Source of the DNA: Alphaproteobacteria bacterium
Lineage (GTDB): Bacteria; Pseudomonadota; Alphaproteobacteria; Rhizobiales; JAJFHC01
Direction of reading: 5' to 3'
Assembly (NCBI GenBank): GCA_021775805.1
Contig: JAJFHD010000043.1
Coordinates: 17,215-81,214, forward strand
DNA: 64,000 nt
A model generated the notes under the pieces. The model saw nothing but the letters and a program-made list of their open reading frames with translations, had not been told where the DNA came from and searched no databases. A program made the position numbers and the translations under genes. Positions 48,143 to 56,999 of this stretch are shown one piece after another; position 1 is the stretch's first letter, and every line of letters begins with the position of its first letter.

Positions 48143-48826
48143 TCAGCGCAGGAAGCGCAGGAACCGCACCACGTTGAGAACCCGTGCCGCCGCTGCACTG
48201 ACATAAGTCAGGGCCGCGGCCATCAGGAGTTTGCGGATCGGTTCCAGGTCTTCTTCCGACACGTATCCACCGGCCTTGAGCACAGGCAGGGCCTTGCCGA
48301 AACTGGCGTCGAATTCCGTCGGCAGGGTGATCAGGTGAACCACGACCTCGATCAGTCCAAGCACGATAATCGCGACGATCCCGAAGACGATGATCCGTGG
48401 TGACACTGCAAACATGCCCACAAGCGACAAGCCCCAGACCAGCAGGCTGCCGACCTTGTCCGCATAGGAGGCGGTGCGCGCGAGCTTGAGGCGCAGCCTG
48501 AGCGGGCGGTAGCCGTCACGGTCCTGGATGGCATGGCCGACCTCATGGGCAGCGATCGCAACGGCGGCCACGGAACGGCCGTTGAGATGGCCTTCCGACA
48601 GGCGCACCGCCTTGGCTTCGGGGTCGTAATGGTCGCGGCCTTTTCCGACCTCTTCCACTGTGATCGCCGCCAGATCGAACTCGTCGAGCAGATGGCGGGC
48701 AAGTTCGCCGCCAGTGCCGGGGAAATCCGGCCGGTCCGCCGAATAGGTGTTAAGAACCCATTGGACCCACAAGCTCGGGCCAAAGAAGACAGCGAAGGCC
48801 AAAAGGGCACCCAGGACCCACAACAT
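48143..48826 (-). CDS. Membrane zinc metallopeptidase, YugP type
   Basis: A 227-residue protein with an N-terminal hydrophobic segment (LGALLAFAVFFGPSLWVQWV), the zinc motif HEVGHAIQ in the middle, and two further hydrophobic segments (YADKVGSLLVWGLSLVGMFA; IIVFGIVAIIVLGLIEVVVH). That is the neutral zinc metallopeptidase_2 (YugP) family, whose targets are unknown. ATG 48826 lies just inside the polA stop region, so it is coupled to polA; the barrel remnant follows. Confidence 0.9.
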   Translation of the reverse strand: MLWVLGALLAFAVFFGPSLWVQWVLNTYSADRPDFPGTGGELARHLLDEFDLAAITVEEVGKGRDHYDPEAKAVRLSEGHLNGRSVAAVAIAAHEVGHAIQDRDGYRPLRLRLKLARTASYADKVGSLLVWGLSLVGMFAVSPRIIVFGIVAIIVLGLIEVVVHLITLPTEFDASFGKALPVLKAGGYVSEEDLEPIRKLLMAAALTYVSAAAARVLNVVRFLRFLR

Positions 48827-48827
48827 G

Positions 48828-51800
48828 TCAGTGCGCTTCGTCCCAGTTGGCGGCGGACCGGGCGTCGACTTTCAGCGGCACGGCCAGTTTGAGCGCAGGC
48901 TCGGGGGCCGCCACCATTACGGCACTGGCAACCGCCATGGTTTTATCCGCCTGTGCCTCGGGGCATTCGAAGATCAGTTCGTCATGGACTTGGAGCAGCA
49001 TGCGGGCATCGAGCTTGGCTTGCGCCAAACTACTCTCTATGCGGACCATCGCGCGGCGGATGATGTCGGCGGCCGAGCCTTGAATCGGGGCATTGATGGC
49101 GGCGCGTTCGGAGAAACTGCGCTCGGCCGGGTTCTTGGAATTGATGCCGCGCATGTGGACCTTGCGTCCGAAGATGGTCTCCACGTAGCCCGTGGACTTG
49201 CAGAACGCCTTGGTGTCTTCCATGTAGGCGCGGATGCCGGGGAAGCGTTCGAAGTATTTGTCGATATAGGCCTTGGCCTCGCCCCGCGGGATCGCCAGCT
49301 GGTTGGCCAGACCGAAGGCTGAGATGCCGTAGATGATGCCGAAATTGATCGCCTTGGCACGCCGGCGCACGCTGGGATCCATGCCTTCCACGGGCACGTC
49401 GAACATTTCCGATGCAGTCATGGCGTGGATGTCGAGACCATCGGCGAACGCCTGCTTCAGGGCCGGAATATCGGCCACGTGGGCGAGCACCCGCAACTCG
49501 ATCTGGGAGTAGTCTGCCGAGATCAGCAGATTGCCGGGCTCGGCGACAAAGGCTGTTCGGATCTTGCGGCCCTCGGGCGTGCGCACGGGGATGTTCTGCA
49601 GGTTGGGGTCGGACGACGACAGGCGGCCGGTCGAGGTCGCGGCCATGGAATAGGACGTGTGGACCCGGCCCGTGTCGACGTTGATGAAGGTCGGCAGGGC
49701 ATCGGTGTAGGTCGATTTGAGCTTGGAGAGCTGACGCCATTCGAGCACTTTCACCGGCAGGTCGTGGCCTTCGGCAGCCAGACCGTCGAGCACGTCGGCG
49801 CCGGTGCCCCAGGCACCGGTCTTGGTTTTCCTGCCGCCGGGGATCGACATCTTGTCGAACAGGATCTCGCCCAGCTGCTTGGGCGAGCCGATGTTGAAGG
49901 TCTCGCCGGCAAGGCTATGGATTTCGGATTCAAGCGACCCCATGGTCTGCGCAAAGTCACCCGACAGGCGCGACAGCACGGTGCGGTCGACGAAGATGCC
50001 GTTGCGCTCGGTGCGCGCCAGCACGTCGATCAGCGGCCGCTCGAGGCGCTCATAGACTGTGGTCATGGATTCCGCCACGAGCCGGGGTTTGAGCACCTGC
50101 CAGAGCCTCAACGTGATATCGGCGTCTTCGGCTGCATATTCGGTCGCCTTGTCGACGGCAATCAGGTCGAAGGTCAGCATCGACTTGCCGGTGCCCGCGA
50201 TCTCCTTGAACGGAATCGGGGCATGGCCCAAATGGCGATTGGACAGCTCGTCCATGCCATGGCCGCCGCGGCCGGCATCAAGGGCGTAGGAGATCAGCAT
50301 GGTGTCGTCCATGTTGACCATTTCGATACCGAAACGAGACAGCACCAGCCAGTCGTATTTCAGGTTCTGGCCGATCTTGAGGATGGACGGGTCCTCGAGC
50401 ACGGGCTTCAGTATCGCGATCATGTCGTCGCGTTTCATCTGCTCGATGGTGTCGCCATCGAACTGCAGGCCGTCGCCGGAACGATGGCCGACCGGCACAT
50501 AACAGGCCGTGCCCGGCGCGGTGGCCAGAGACACGCCGACAAGGTCGACCGCCATGGCGTCGAGCCCGGTGGTTTCGGTGTCGACGGCGACGAAACCGCG
50601 TTCCATGATCTGGGCCGCCCATTCTTCGAGCCGGGCGGGCGTGGTGACGGTCTCGTAGGCGGCCACGTCGATCGGCGCCTGGGCGAGTTGGGCCGCGATC
50701 CCGGCCACGGCCTTGTCCGGTGTGTGGTCGGCCGGGCCATCGGTGCTGGCCATTATCGATGCGTCGGCGACCACGTCGACGGTGCCGGTGGCGGTGACGT
50801 CATCGGTGTCTGGTCCGCGCCTGGACGTGGGCGCTGCAATCTCCTGGGCGGGGATCGCGTTGGCGTCGACACCAAGGGCTGCACTGACGCGGTTTGTGAT
50901 GGTCGTGAATTCCATCGCCTTCAAAAAACCGATCAGGGCGCGCGGATCGGGCTCGGCAAGCGCGAAGCGGTCGGCCGGCAGTTCCACCGGCACATCGGTC
51001 TTGAGCGTTACCAGATCGCGCGACAGGCGGGCCTGGTCGGCAAACGCGATCAGGTTTTCGCGGCGCTTGTTCTGCTTGATCTCAGCCGCGCGTTCGAGCA
51101 GCCTGTCGAGGTCGCCATATTCGGTGATCAGCTGGGCGCCGGTCTTGACGCCGATGCCGGGGACGCCCGGCACGTTGTCGACCGAGTCGCCGGCCAGGGA
51201 CTGGACGTCGATCACCTTTTCGGGCCCGACCCCGAATTTCTCGAAAACTTCGGGCGCGCGGATCTCGCGGTTCTTCATGGTGTCGAGCATCCACACCTTC
51301 GGGCCGACCAACTGCATCAGGTCCTTGTCGGTGGAAACGATCGTGACTTCCGCCCCGGCGGCTTCGGCTGAGCGGGCGTAGGTGGCGATCAGGTCGTCGG
51401 CCTCAAAACCCTCCTGCTCGATGCACGGCACGTTGAAGGCGCGCACGGCGCGGCGAATCAGGCTGAACTGGGGCACGAGGTCTTCAGGGGCCGGCGGCCG
51501 GTGGGCCTTGTACTCGGGGTAGAGCGTGTTGCGGAAGGTGGTGCCGGAATAGTCGAAGATCACCGCCATGTGGCTGATCGTGCGGGCCTCGCGGGTATCG
51601 CGCATGAGTTTGTCGAGCATGTTGCAAAAGCCCGACACCGCACCCACCGGCAGGCCGTCGGACTTGCGCGACAGCGGCGGCAGGGCGTGATAGGCGCGGA
51701 AGATGTAGGTCGAGCCGTCGATCAGGTAGAGATGATCGCCGGCGGCGAGCGGCTTGGAGGCTGCAGGCGCGGCATCGGTGGGATCGGCAGGGGCGGTGTC

Positions 51801-51830
51801 AGGTGCCGTCTGGGATGGTGCATCGGTCAT
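48828..51830 (-). CDS. polA: DNA polymerase I
   Basis: A 1000-residue three-domain enzyme for Okazaki fragment processing and repair. The 5'-3' exonuclease domain shows YLIDGSTYIFRAYHALPPL and the metal-binding EGFEADDLIATYA; the 3'-5' proofreading domain keeps FVAVDTETTGLDAMAVDLVG, so it should be active; the polymerase has LLISADYSQIELRVLAH, RRRAKAINFGIIYGIS and LLQVHDELIFECPEAQ. An Ala/Asp-rich linker separates the nuclease parts. The ATG at 51830 is preferred to a GTG nine bases upstream. It leads the peptidase gene. Confidence 0.97.
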   Translation of the reverse strand: MTDAPSQTAPDTAPADPTDAAPAASKPLAAGDHLYLIDGSTYIFRAYHALPPLSRKSDGLPVGAVSGFCNMLDKLMRDTREARTISHMAVIFDYSGTTFRNTLYPEYKAHRPPAPEDLVPQFSLIRRAVRAFNVPCIEQEGFEADDLIATYARSAEAAGAEVTIVSTDKDLMQLVGPKVWMLDTMKNREIRAPEVFEKFGVGPEKVIDVQSLAGDSVDNVPGVPGIGVKTGAQLITEYGDLDRLLERAAEIKQNKRRENLIAFADQARLSRDLVTLKTDVPVELPADRFALAEPDPRALIGFLKAMEFTTITNRVSAALGVDANAIPAQEIAAPTSRRGPDTDDVTATGTVDVVADASIMASTDGPADHTPDKAVAGIAAQLAQAPIDVAAYETVTTPARLEEWAAQIMERGFVAVDTETTGLDAMAVDLVGVSLATAPGTACYVPVGHRSGDGLQFDGDTIEQMKRDDMIAILKPVLEDPSILKIGQNLKYDWLVLSRFGIEMVNMDDTMLISYALDAGRGGHGMDELSNRHLGHAPIPFKEIAGTGKSMLTFDLIAVDKATEYAAEDADITLRLWQVLKPRLVAESMTTVYERLERPLIDVLARTERNGIFVDRTVLSRLSGDFAQTMGSLESEIHSLAGETFNIGSPKQLGEILFDKMSIPGGRKTKTGAWGTGADVLDGLAAEGHDLPVKVLEWRQLSKLKSTYTDALPTFINVDTGRVHTSYSMAATSTGRLSSSDPNLQNIPVRTPEGRKIRTAFVAEPGNLLISADYSQIELRVLAHVADIPALKQAFADGLDIHAMTASEMFDVPVEGMDPSVRRRAKAINFGIIYGISAFGLANQLAIPRGEAKAYIDKYFERFPGIRAYMEDTKAFCKSTGYVETIFGRKVHMRGINSKNPAERSFSERAAINAPIQGSAADIIRRAMVRIESSLAQAKLDARMLLQVHDELIFECPEAQADKTMAVASAVMVAAPEPALKLAVPLKVDARSAANWDEAH

Positions 51831-52180
51831 GGCCCGCACTATGCCATTGCACGGGCCGGCGCGCCATAGGCGGGTGCGGGCGTATCAACAGATGCTGACG
51901 CAGGGCGGCAGGGGTAGTTGCATGGAGGGGCACGCTTTGACTGGAATATCGCCAAGAATTACCCGACACCATAAAATCCAGTGTCATCATCGGGCGTCGA
52001 CCCGATGATCTCCCGCCATGTATCCCGGCCAGCCACAATGTTGCTCGACACACTAACCTGAAACGACACCCTAAAACGCGATCCAGGCAATTGCCGACAT
52101 TCAGGCCCGGCACACCCCAAACGATTGCCGATTGCCCAGGCCAGCGCTTTGCGCTATTACCACGTTTCCGGCTCCGGCAA
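51831..52180. other. Gene-free region between polA and tRNA-Arg
   Basis: About 350 bases without a supported gene. It contains the polA promoter area and a hairpin, ATCATCGGG with CCCGATGAT around CGTCGA (51986-52009), in a context (GTGTCATCATCGGG) like the dispersed TGTCATCxxCGGG repeats common in alphaproteobacteria. Confidence 0.45.
51986..52009. repeat. Dispersed-repeat-like hairpin
   Basis: Nine-base perfect arms with a six-base loop; resembles the short repeats seen between genes in this class, but only one copy is in the window. Confidence 0.45.
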
Positions 52181-52257
<77 letters not shown>

Positions 52258-52909
52258 ATAAAATCAATAACTTGACTGATGTTCTGCGACTTGGAATTTC
52301 ATTGAGGCTACAGCGGGGCTACACGAAACTGGGCGTTATCAGTCTCCGGGCATAGTGCCGTTATCTTGCGGGCGGAAAGCATAGTAGCCTCTCCGAATGT
52401 TGGCGCAAATTGGATATCGCCGCAGTTTGCGCTTCGTCTACCCAGATTCCGGATGTGGCCGACGCTACTCATGAGGGGCCACTGTCTCAGACACCCCTTG
52501 TTTTTGACGCTACCGAGGATGTCGGCATCGAGCTTCGATCCATCAACATCACGCAGCATCGAGTTGAGGCGTCCTCAGGGGTCCGGTGTAATATCTTGTA
52601 GCCGTCTACACCATGTCGGCTTGATCCGGAAAGTGGCTGCCATCGAGTCTGGTGGAGAAGGGGCCCCTATGCCTGAGGCCTGATGATCGGGACCCCACCC
52701 TCCGGGCACCCCGGAATTCCCAATGGGACTCCTATCCTGAGCTACATGCGAGTCCGCAGGCTTGAAGGGGCTCGATTCCAAAAAATATTTTTTGCAAAAA
52801 ATTGGAGCCGGCCTGAACCCACTGCCGGGCCTCAATGTGCTCGATGATAACTGGCATCAGCGGGCACCCTGTGTTCACGAACCGACGACCGACTCCATGG
52901 AGCACCGGA
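52258..52909. other. Gene-poor start of the accessory region
   Basis: About 650 bases following tRNA-Arg. I see no integrase and no recognised gene. A reverse frame at 52308-52559 ends [15 protein letters not shown] and has protein-like composition but no family I know. Around 52778-52805 there is an A/T-rich patch with AAAAAATATTTTTT. Confidence 0.4.
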
Positions 52910-53521
52910 CTAATCGTCTACCGCCTCTTGGCGTTCTTCGTCGGTGAAGGCCATGCCCACTGCCGCGCTGTCACCGGTCTCCTCGTAGAGGCTGGTCTTG
53001 CGCGATGCCGCTGCCATGGAGTTGCCTATGCTTCGAGCTGAATAGGTCAGGGTGTCGTCTCGGCGGGTGCCCATCTGCTGCCCGACCTCCCATGCGTCCT
53101 GATTGGCGCCAAGGTACATGACAAGCCAGTTCTCTTCATCCTGAAGCTTGGTCAGCATCTTCTTGATGTCGTCCTGCTTGAACTCGACGCTGGCGTTCTC
53201 AAGGCCGTCAGTGACGATCACAAGAGCCACGTTCCGGTCCATTGACATCGCCTTGATGTCGGAGATTGTCTTTCCGATGGCGTCATAGAGAGGTGTCATG
53301 CCATCAGCGCCGATCATGTCCTCAGTGACCTTCGGGAACTTCTTCGCCTTAATTTGGGGGATGACCTCCTTGGCCGGTTCGATGGAGTTGAAGGTGGTCA
53401 GGGCGATGCGGCCCTTCTTCACGCCTGAGACGTACTCATTGATGGCGTCGATGGTAAGACCTTGCGTCGGCCGCATGGAGCCGCTCTGGTCAAGTAGGAT
53501 GTGGGTGTACAGCTTCTTCAT
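52910..53521 (-). CDS. VWA-domain protein
   Basis: A 203-residue single von Willebrand A domain. The metal-ion-dependent adhesion site is intact: DQSGSM (residues 11-16), the Thr in DGMTPLYDAI and the Asp in IVTDGLENAS. The C-terminus is a predicted helical tail ending in a short acidic stretch (EERQEAVDD). Similar small VWA proteins occur in tailed-phage genomes and in accessory islands. AGGAGAACTC precedes the ATG. A short gene with a strong ribosome-binding site lies about 115 bases upstream on the same strand. The role is unknown. Confidence 0.85.
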   Translation of the reverse strand: MKKLYTHILLDQSGSMRPTQGLTIDAINEYVSGVKKGRIALTTFNSIEPAKEVIPQIKAKKFPKVTEDMIGADGMTPLYDAIGKTISDIKAMSMDRNVALVIVTDGLENASVEFKQDDIKKMLTKLQDEENWLVMYLGANQDAWEVGQQMGTRRDDTLTYSARSIGNSMAAASRKTSLYEETGDSAAVGMAFTDEERQEAVDD

Positions 53522-53635
53522 GAGTTCTCCTGTTGATTGCCCAGAGTCGTGTATGAGGAGGCGGCTCCGGGGTTTCCCCTTGGGCAGGGGATCTGAAAAT
53601 GTGTGTCATCTGGGCGTTAACGTGGTGCCCAGCTA

Positions 53636-53797
53636 CTACGTCTCAGGATCCTTTGCTTCGGGTTCCGTCGCTTCGGGGTCTGTATTTTTCTCAGTGTCTT
53701 TCCACGAGGTCGACAGACCTTTCCCGCCGATCACGGGTCCAGTCTGATAGATCGGGTCGTCCGGCTTCGCGAATCCCCGCCAGATAACTTTTGCCAT
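53636..53797 (-). CDS. Small 53-aa protein with Thr/Pro/Glu-rich tail
   Basis: ATG 53797 is preceded by GGAAGGAGAGTTCAA, an almost ideal ribosome-binding site. The product starts MAKVIWRGFAKPDDPIYQTG, is followed by a Gly-rich turn, and ends in a charged tail with two DPE/EPE-type repeats. No family is recognised. It overlaps another open frame (53691-54113) that lacks a good start. Its neighbour downstream is the VWA gene, with a similar type of start signal, so the two may share a transcript. Confidence 0.55.
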   Translation of the reverse strand: MAKVIWRGFAKPDDPIYQTGPVIGGKGLSTSWKDTEKNTDPEATEPEAKDPET

Positions 53798-54538
53798 TTG
53801 AACTCTCCTTCCAGTGGTTACCGAGGAGGGCTGACACTTGTTCGGCTGAGGGACCCATTGGTTGCCTTGGCCACATCTCCCTTCCGGGATACCACCTTGC
53901 CGGTTTGGGCAGGTTGGCGAGGGCGTCAGCCCCACTCTTGATGCAGTTTCTTATGTGAGCACGATCGATTTCGGATTCAAGGCTCCACGACGATCTAGCT
54001 GAGGAGTCGGGAGTCTTACGCGGCCAACTAAGATCGCCTAAAGCTTCACGCAAGTCGGCTGGTCTTTTGTGCTGCTGGTCAGGTGAATGGTCTCGGCATG
54101 GAACAACTTGCATCGACAGGGCCTTGAATTTCCTCTGGGCTGTCCGGGGCAGGACTGCGTTAATGCCTTCGAAATTGTTGACACCTAGGGTGGTCTCAAG
54201 GGGTTAAGTATTGGCCCCCTAGTTAGTGCGTACCCTTTCGAAAGGCCCCGGTCGTCCTCCAGCCACCGGGGCTTTTTCTTCCCTCACAGTCTTGGCCTGT
54301 CAGACAGATCCAACTACCCACCGGTTCCCTCTATGAGAGCAGGATAGGCCCCGGCTGGTTATTATGTGGTCTGCGGGTCCGGGCCGACATCATGCCGTGT
54401 CTGTATGACTGGCGTAACGCCATCAGTCGACGCCTCAGGCCCGCCGACGTCCAGAAGAACATCCGTGGACGATGGAATTGACCCCAGACCGGTTCATGCC
54501 GGTCTATGATGGCCTGATGCGGGAAACGGACGAGGAAT
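53798..54538. other. Region with a strong terminator but no firm gene
   Basis: About 740 bases. The reverse frame 53691-54113 has some protein-like stretches (SGADALANLPKPARWYPG) but no ribosome-binding site and collides with the better-supported small gene, so I leave it as undecided. A forward terminator at 54245-54280 ends an unidentified transcript. Confidence 0.4.
54245..54280 (+). terminator. Strong rho-independent terminator
   Basis: GCCCCGGT and ACCGGGGC pair around a 12-base loop and are followed directly by TTTTTCTT. No forward gene ends just before it. Confidence 0.85.
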
Positions 54539-55084
54539 ATGTCGGAACCAATCATTCTGCTTGAGAACCACCGACAGGCGCTCAAGGTCCGGATTATGTT
54601 CTGGTTCTTGCTTGCCGTCGTTGTACTGGCCATGTGGGGTGGTTGGGGGATCTTCCAGACATTCGGTCTGGCCGAGGCCGACGGCGGCGTCCTGAGGCCT
54701 CTGTGGCAGCGTGTGGCCCTTGGAGGATTCGTGGCCGGTGTTGGGTTAGTTGCTGCAGGAGGCATGTGGATCTACATCAAGCTGTACGCCCTTCACATTT
54801 CTCGTGACGGTGACCTGATCCTCATCACCACGATGACGCCATTTGGGTCTCGGGACCGAGAATACCCGGTCAGCGAGATTGGCTAGAGCGCCTACTACCA
54901 TGGCCGGGTCCGACATACGTCTGAGTCTGGAGGATTGTGGGTCAATGCGCCATGGATCACCTTGAGGGTTGTGGGCCAACGCCTTCCGTTCATCATTGAC
55001 CTGCAGGCCGAGACAATCGAAGTCTGCGCCCTCAGCATACTGGCTGACGGTGGTGTCAAGGAATGGCAACAGGACCGGGGGTGA
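54539..55084 (+). pseudogene. Two-helix membrane protein interrupted by an in-frame amber codon
   Basis: From ATG 54539 the first 115 codons give two membrane helices (MFWFLLAVVVLAMWGGWGIF; VALGGFVAGVGLVAAGGMWI) and the start of a beta-rich domain (LYALHISRDGDLILITTM). A TAG at 54884-54886 stops the frame, but the same frame continues with 65 more sense codons of plausible protein (SAYYHGRVRHTSESGGLWVN; WITLRVVGQRLPFIIDLQAE) to TGA at 55082. A TGG in place of TAG would give one 181-residue protein with a cytoplasmic domain after the helices. Point mutation is the simplest reading; sequencing error or readthrough are possible. GAGGAAT precedes the start. Confidence 0.65.
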
Positions 55085-55237
55085 GGCACTACGTGCCGGC
55101 GTGTCCGGTGTTTTGTCAACACGAAAAAGAACACAAAGAGAACAAAAGTAATTGCGTTGAGAATCGGAGGGAATTAAACGTACGCTTATGTCAGATTTCG
55201 TCCCAGCGGCGAATCGCAAAGCGGGAAACCATGATTT

Positions 55238-56539
55238 ATGGACTTCAAGTCACTACGTGAAAAAAACGGGCTGTCGGTAGAGGATGCGGCAAGGCTGGTC
55301 GGTGTGAGCGCCAGAACAATCAAACGTTGGGAAAAGGGCATAACCTCTCCTCGCAGATCCGACCTCAGGGTCTTGAAGGACCGATTGCCGGGCCAAATTG
55401 GGCCAATTGGTGAAGCAGCCTCCTTCACATTTGTCGACCTATTCGCAGGTATTGGTGGAATGCGCAGGGGTTTTGAAGCTGCTGGGGGTAAATGCATATT
55501 CACAAGCGAGTGGGACGACTACGCGCGACGAACGTATCAGGCAAACTTCCCTGATGAGCATGAAATTGCAGGTGATATCACTGAAATTGACGAACGAGAC
55601 ATCCCACGACACGACGTACTTCTGGCCGGTTTCCCATGTCAGCCGTTTTCAATTGCAGGCGTTTCAAAGAAGAATGCACTCGGGCGGCAGCATGGATTCA
55701 TGGACAAGGCACAGGGTACCCTGTTCTTTGATGTCCTTCGTATTCTGAAATATCACAGGCCGGCAGCGTTTTTGCTGGAAAACGTCAAGAACCTGAAGGG
55801 TCACAATGGCGGAGACACATTTGCTACCATTCTCGGGGCTCTCGAAAACGAGCTTGGATACAAAGTCAGCACCCGGGTCATTGATGCGAAGGGTTATGTC
55901 CCACAACACAGGGAACGGATCTTTATTGCAGGCTTTCGCGAGGACACCGGGTTCAGTTTTGACAGCTTTGAATTCCCCGATCCTCAAGCTGGTCCAAAAC
56001 TGGATAGTATTCTCCATGCCTGTGACGAGCATCCAGAGGGCCATTTCACGGTTCCGCCTGATTCACAGCCGACGAATTCTGCGTCCATTGTCAGTTCAAA
56101 GTACACTCTGTCTGACAAACTATGGACCTATCTGCAGAACTATGCTGAAAAACACCGGGCGAAGGGTAATGGTTTTGGCTTTGGCTTGAATGGACCTGAT
56201 GACAAGGCTCGCACACTGTCGGCTCGGTACTATAAGGACGGCAGCGAGATCCTGATCCGTCAGGAAGGACAAAACCCCCGACGATTGACCCCACGAGAGT
56301 GCGCAAGGTTAATGGGTTTTGATTCCGACGGAACAGACCCAATGAAGATCCCGGTTTCCGACACACGTGCCTACAAGCAGTTTGGCAATGCCGTGGTGGT
56401 TCCTGTTGTTGCGCAGATTGCCCGTTACATGGAAAGGCATATTCTGCAGATTAAGGGACAAGGTGAGGCACGGGAAAATTCTCGGGCACGGTCGCCGGTC
56501 CACAACGGTCACAGGAACCCTGACAGAATGTATGGCTGA
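55238..56539 (+). CDS. DNA cytosine-5 methyltransferase with N-terminal HTH (Dcm-like)
   Basis: A 433-residue m5C methyltransferase. Residues 1-50 form an XRE-like helix-turn-helix (SVEDAARLVGVSARTIKRWE), a common device for repressing its own promoter. Then come motif I VDLFAGIGGMRRGFEAA, motif IV GFPCQPFSIAG with the catalytic Cys, motif VI LLENVKNL, motif VIII QHRERIFIAGF, and motif X KQFGNAVVVPVV. The variable target region sits between VIII and IX. The arrangement with vsr and an MvaI-like nuclease makes CCWGG the most likely site. Overlaps vsr by eight bases. Confidence 0.95.
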   Translation: MDFKSLREKNGLSVEDAARLVGVSARTIKRWEKGITSPRRSDLRVLKDRLPGQIGPIGEAASFTFVDLFAGIGGMRRGFEAAGGKCIFTSEWDDYARRTYQANFPDEHEIAGDITEIDERDIPRHDVLLAGFPCQPFSIAGVSKKNALGRQHGFMDKAQGTLFFDVLRILKYHRPAAFLLENVKNLKGHNGGDTFATILGALENELGYKVSTRVIDAKGYVPQHRERIFIAGFREDTGFSFDSFEFPDPQAGPKLDSILHACDEHPEGHFTVPPDSQPTNSASIVSSKYTLSDKLWTYLQNYAEKHRAKGNGFGFGLNGPDDKARTLSARYYKDGSEILIRQEGQNPRRLTPRECARLMGFDSDGTDPMKIPVSDTRAYKQFGNAVVVPVVAQIARYMERHILQIKGQGEARENSRARSPVHNGHRNPDRMYG

Positions 56540-56999
56540 CGTCGTTTCACCAGAAGTCCGAAGTCGGATGATGTCCGGCATTCGAGGCAAGAACACAAAA
56601 CCGGAGGTTATGGTTCGGAAAGCACTTCACGCCGCGGGTTTCCGGTTCCGGTTGAACGCGAGTTATCTTCCGGGAAAACCAGACATAGTACTCAGGAAGC
56701 ATCGAGCCGTGATTTTCGTTCATGGTTGTTTCTGGCACGGTCATGACTGCCATTTGTTCAAATGGCCAAGAACCCGTCCGGAATTCTGGCGTGCCAAGAT
56801 CAAGGGAAACGCCGATCGTGACAGCAAGGCTGAAGCGGCACTCGCCGGAGACGGCTGGCGTGTTGGCGTTGTGTGGGAATGCTCGTTGAAAGGCCGGACA
56901 AGGAGATCGCCTGAGGACATTGTCAAACGGCTTTCTGAATGGCTTCGTTATGGTGGTGACACACTCCAGATATCGGGGTTGCCGATTCCATGCCGATGA
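56532..56999 (+). CDS. vsr: Very-short-patch repair endonuclease (Vsr)
   Basis: A 155-residue protein with the Vsr signature: SPEVRSRMMSGIRGKNTKPE, then LPGKPDIVL with the catalytic Asp, and VIFVHGCFWHGHDCHLFKW with the zinc-binding and active-site His/Cys. Vsr nicks the T strand at T:G mismatches formed by deamination of 5-methylcytosine, and so limits the mutagenic cost of the methyltransferase next to it. ATG 56532 is inside the end of the methyltransferase gene, in another frame. Its 3' end overlaps the nuclease gene. Confidence 0.95.
   Translation: MADVVSPEVRSRMMSGIRGKNTKPEVMVRKALHAAGFRFRLNASYLPGKPDIVLRKHRAVIFVHGCFWHGHDCHLFKWPRTRPEFWRAKIKGNADRDSKAEAALAGDGWRVGVVWECSLKGRTRRSPEDIVKRLSEWLRYGGDTLQISGLPIPCR

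Noticed and set aside
49425..51371. 648-codon forward frame over polA
   Set aside because: Antisense to a full-length DNA polymerase I; composition typical of shadows.
52308..52559. Reverse frame next to tRNA-Arg as an integrase remnant
   Set aside because: No tyrosine-recombinase motifs (R..H-x-x-R..Y) can be seen; the resemblance is position only.
53691..54113. 140-codon reverse frame
   Set aside because: Partly protein-like but lacks a ribosome-binding site and overlaps the better-supported 53-aa gene; left undecided.
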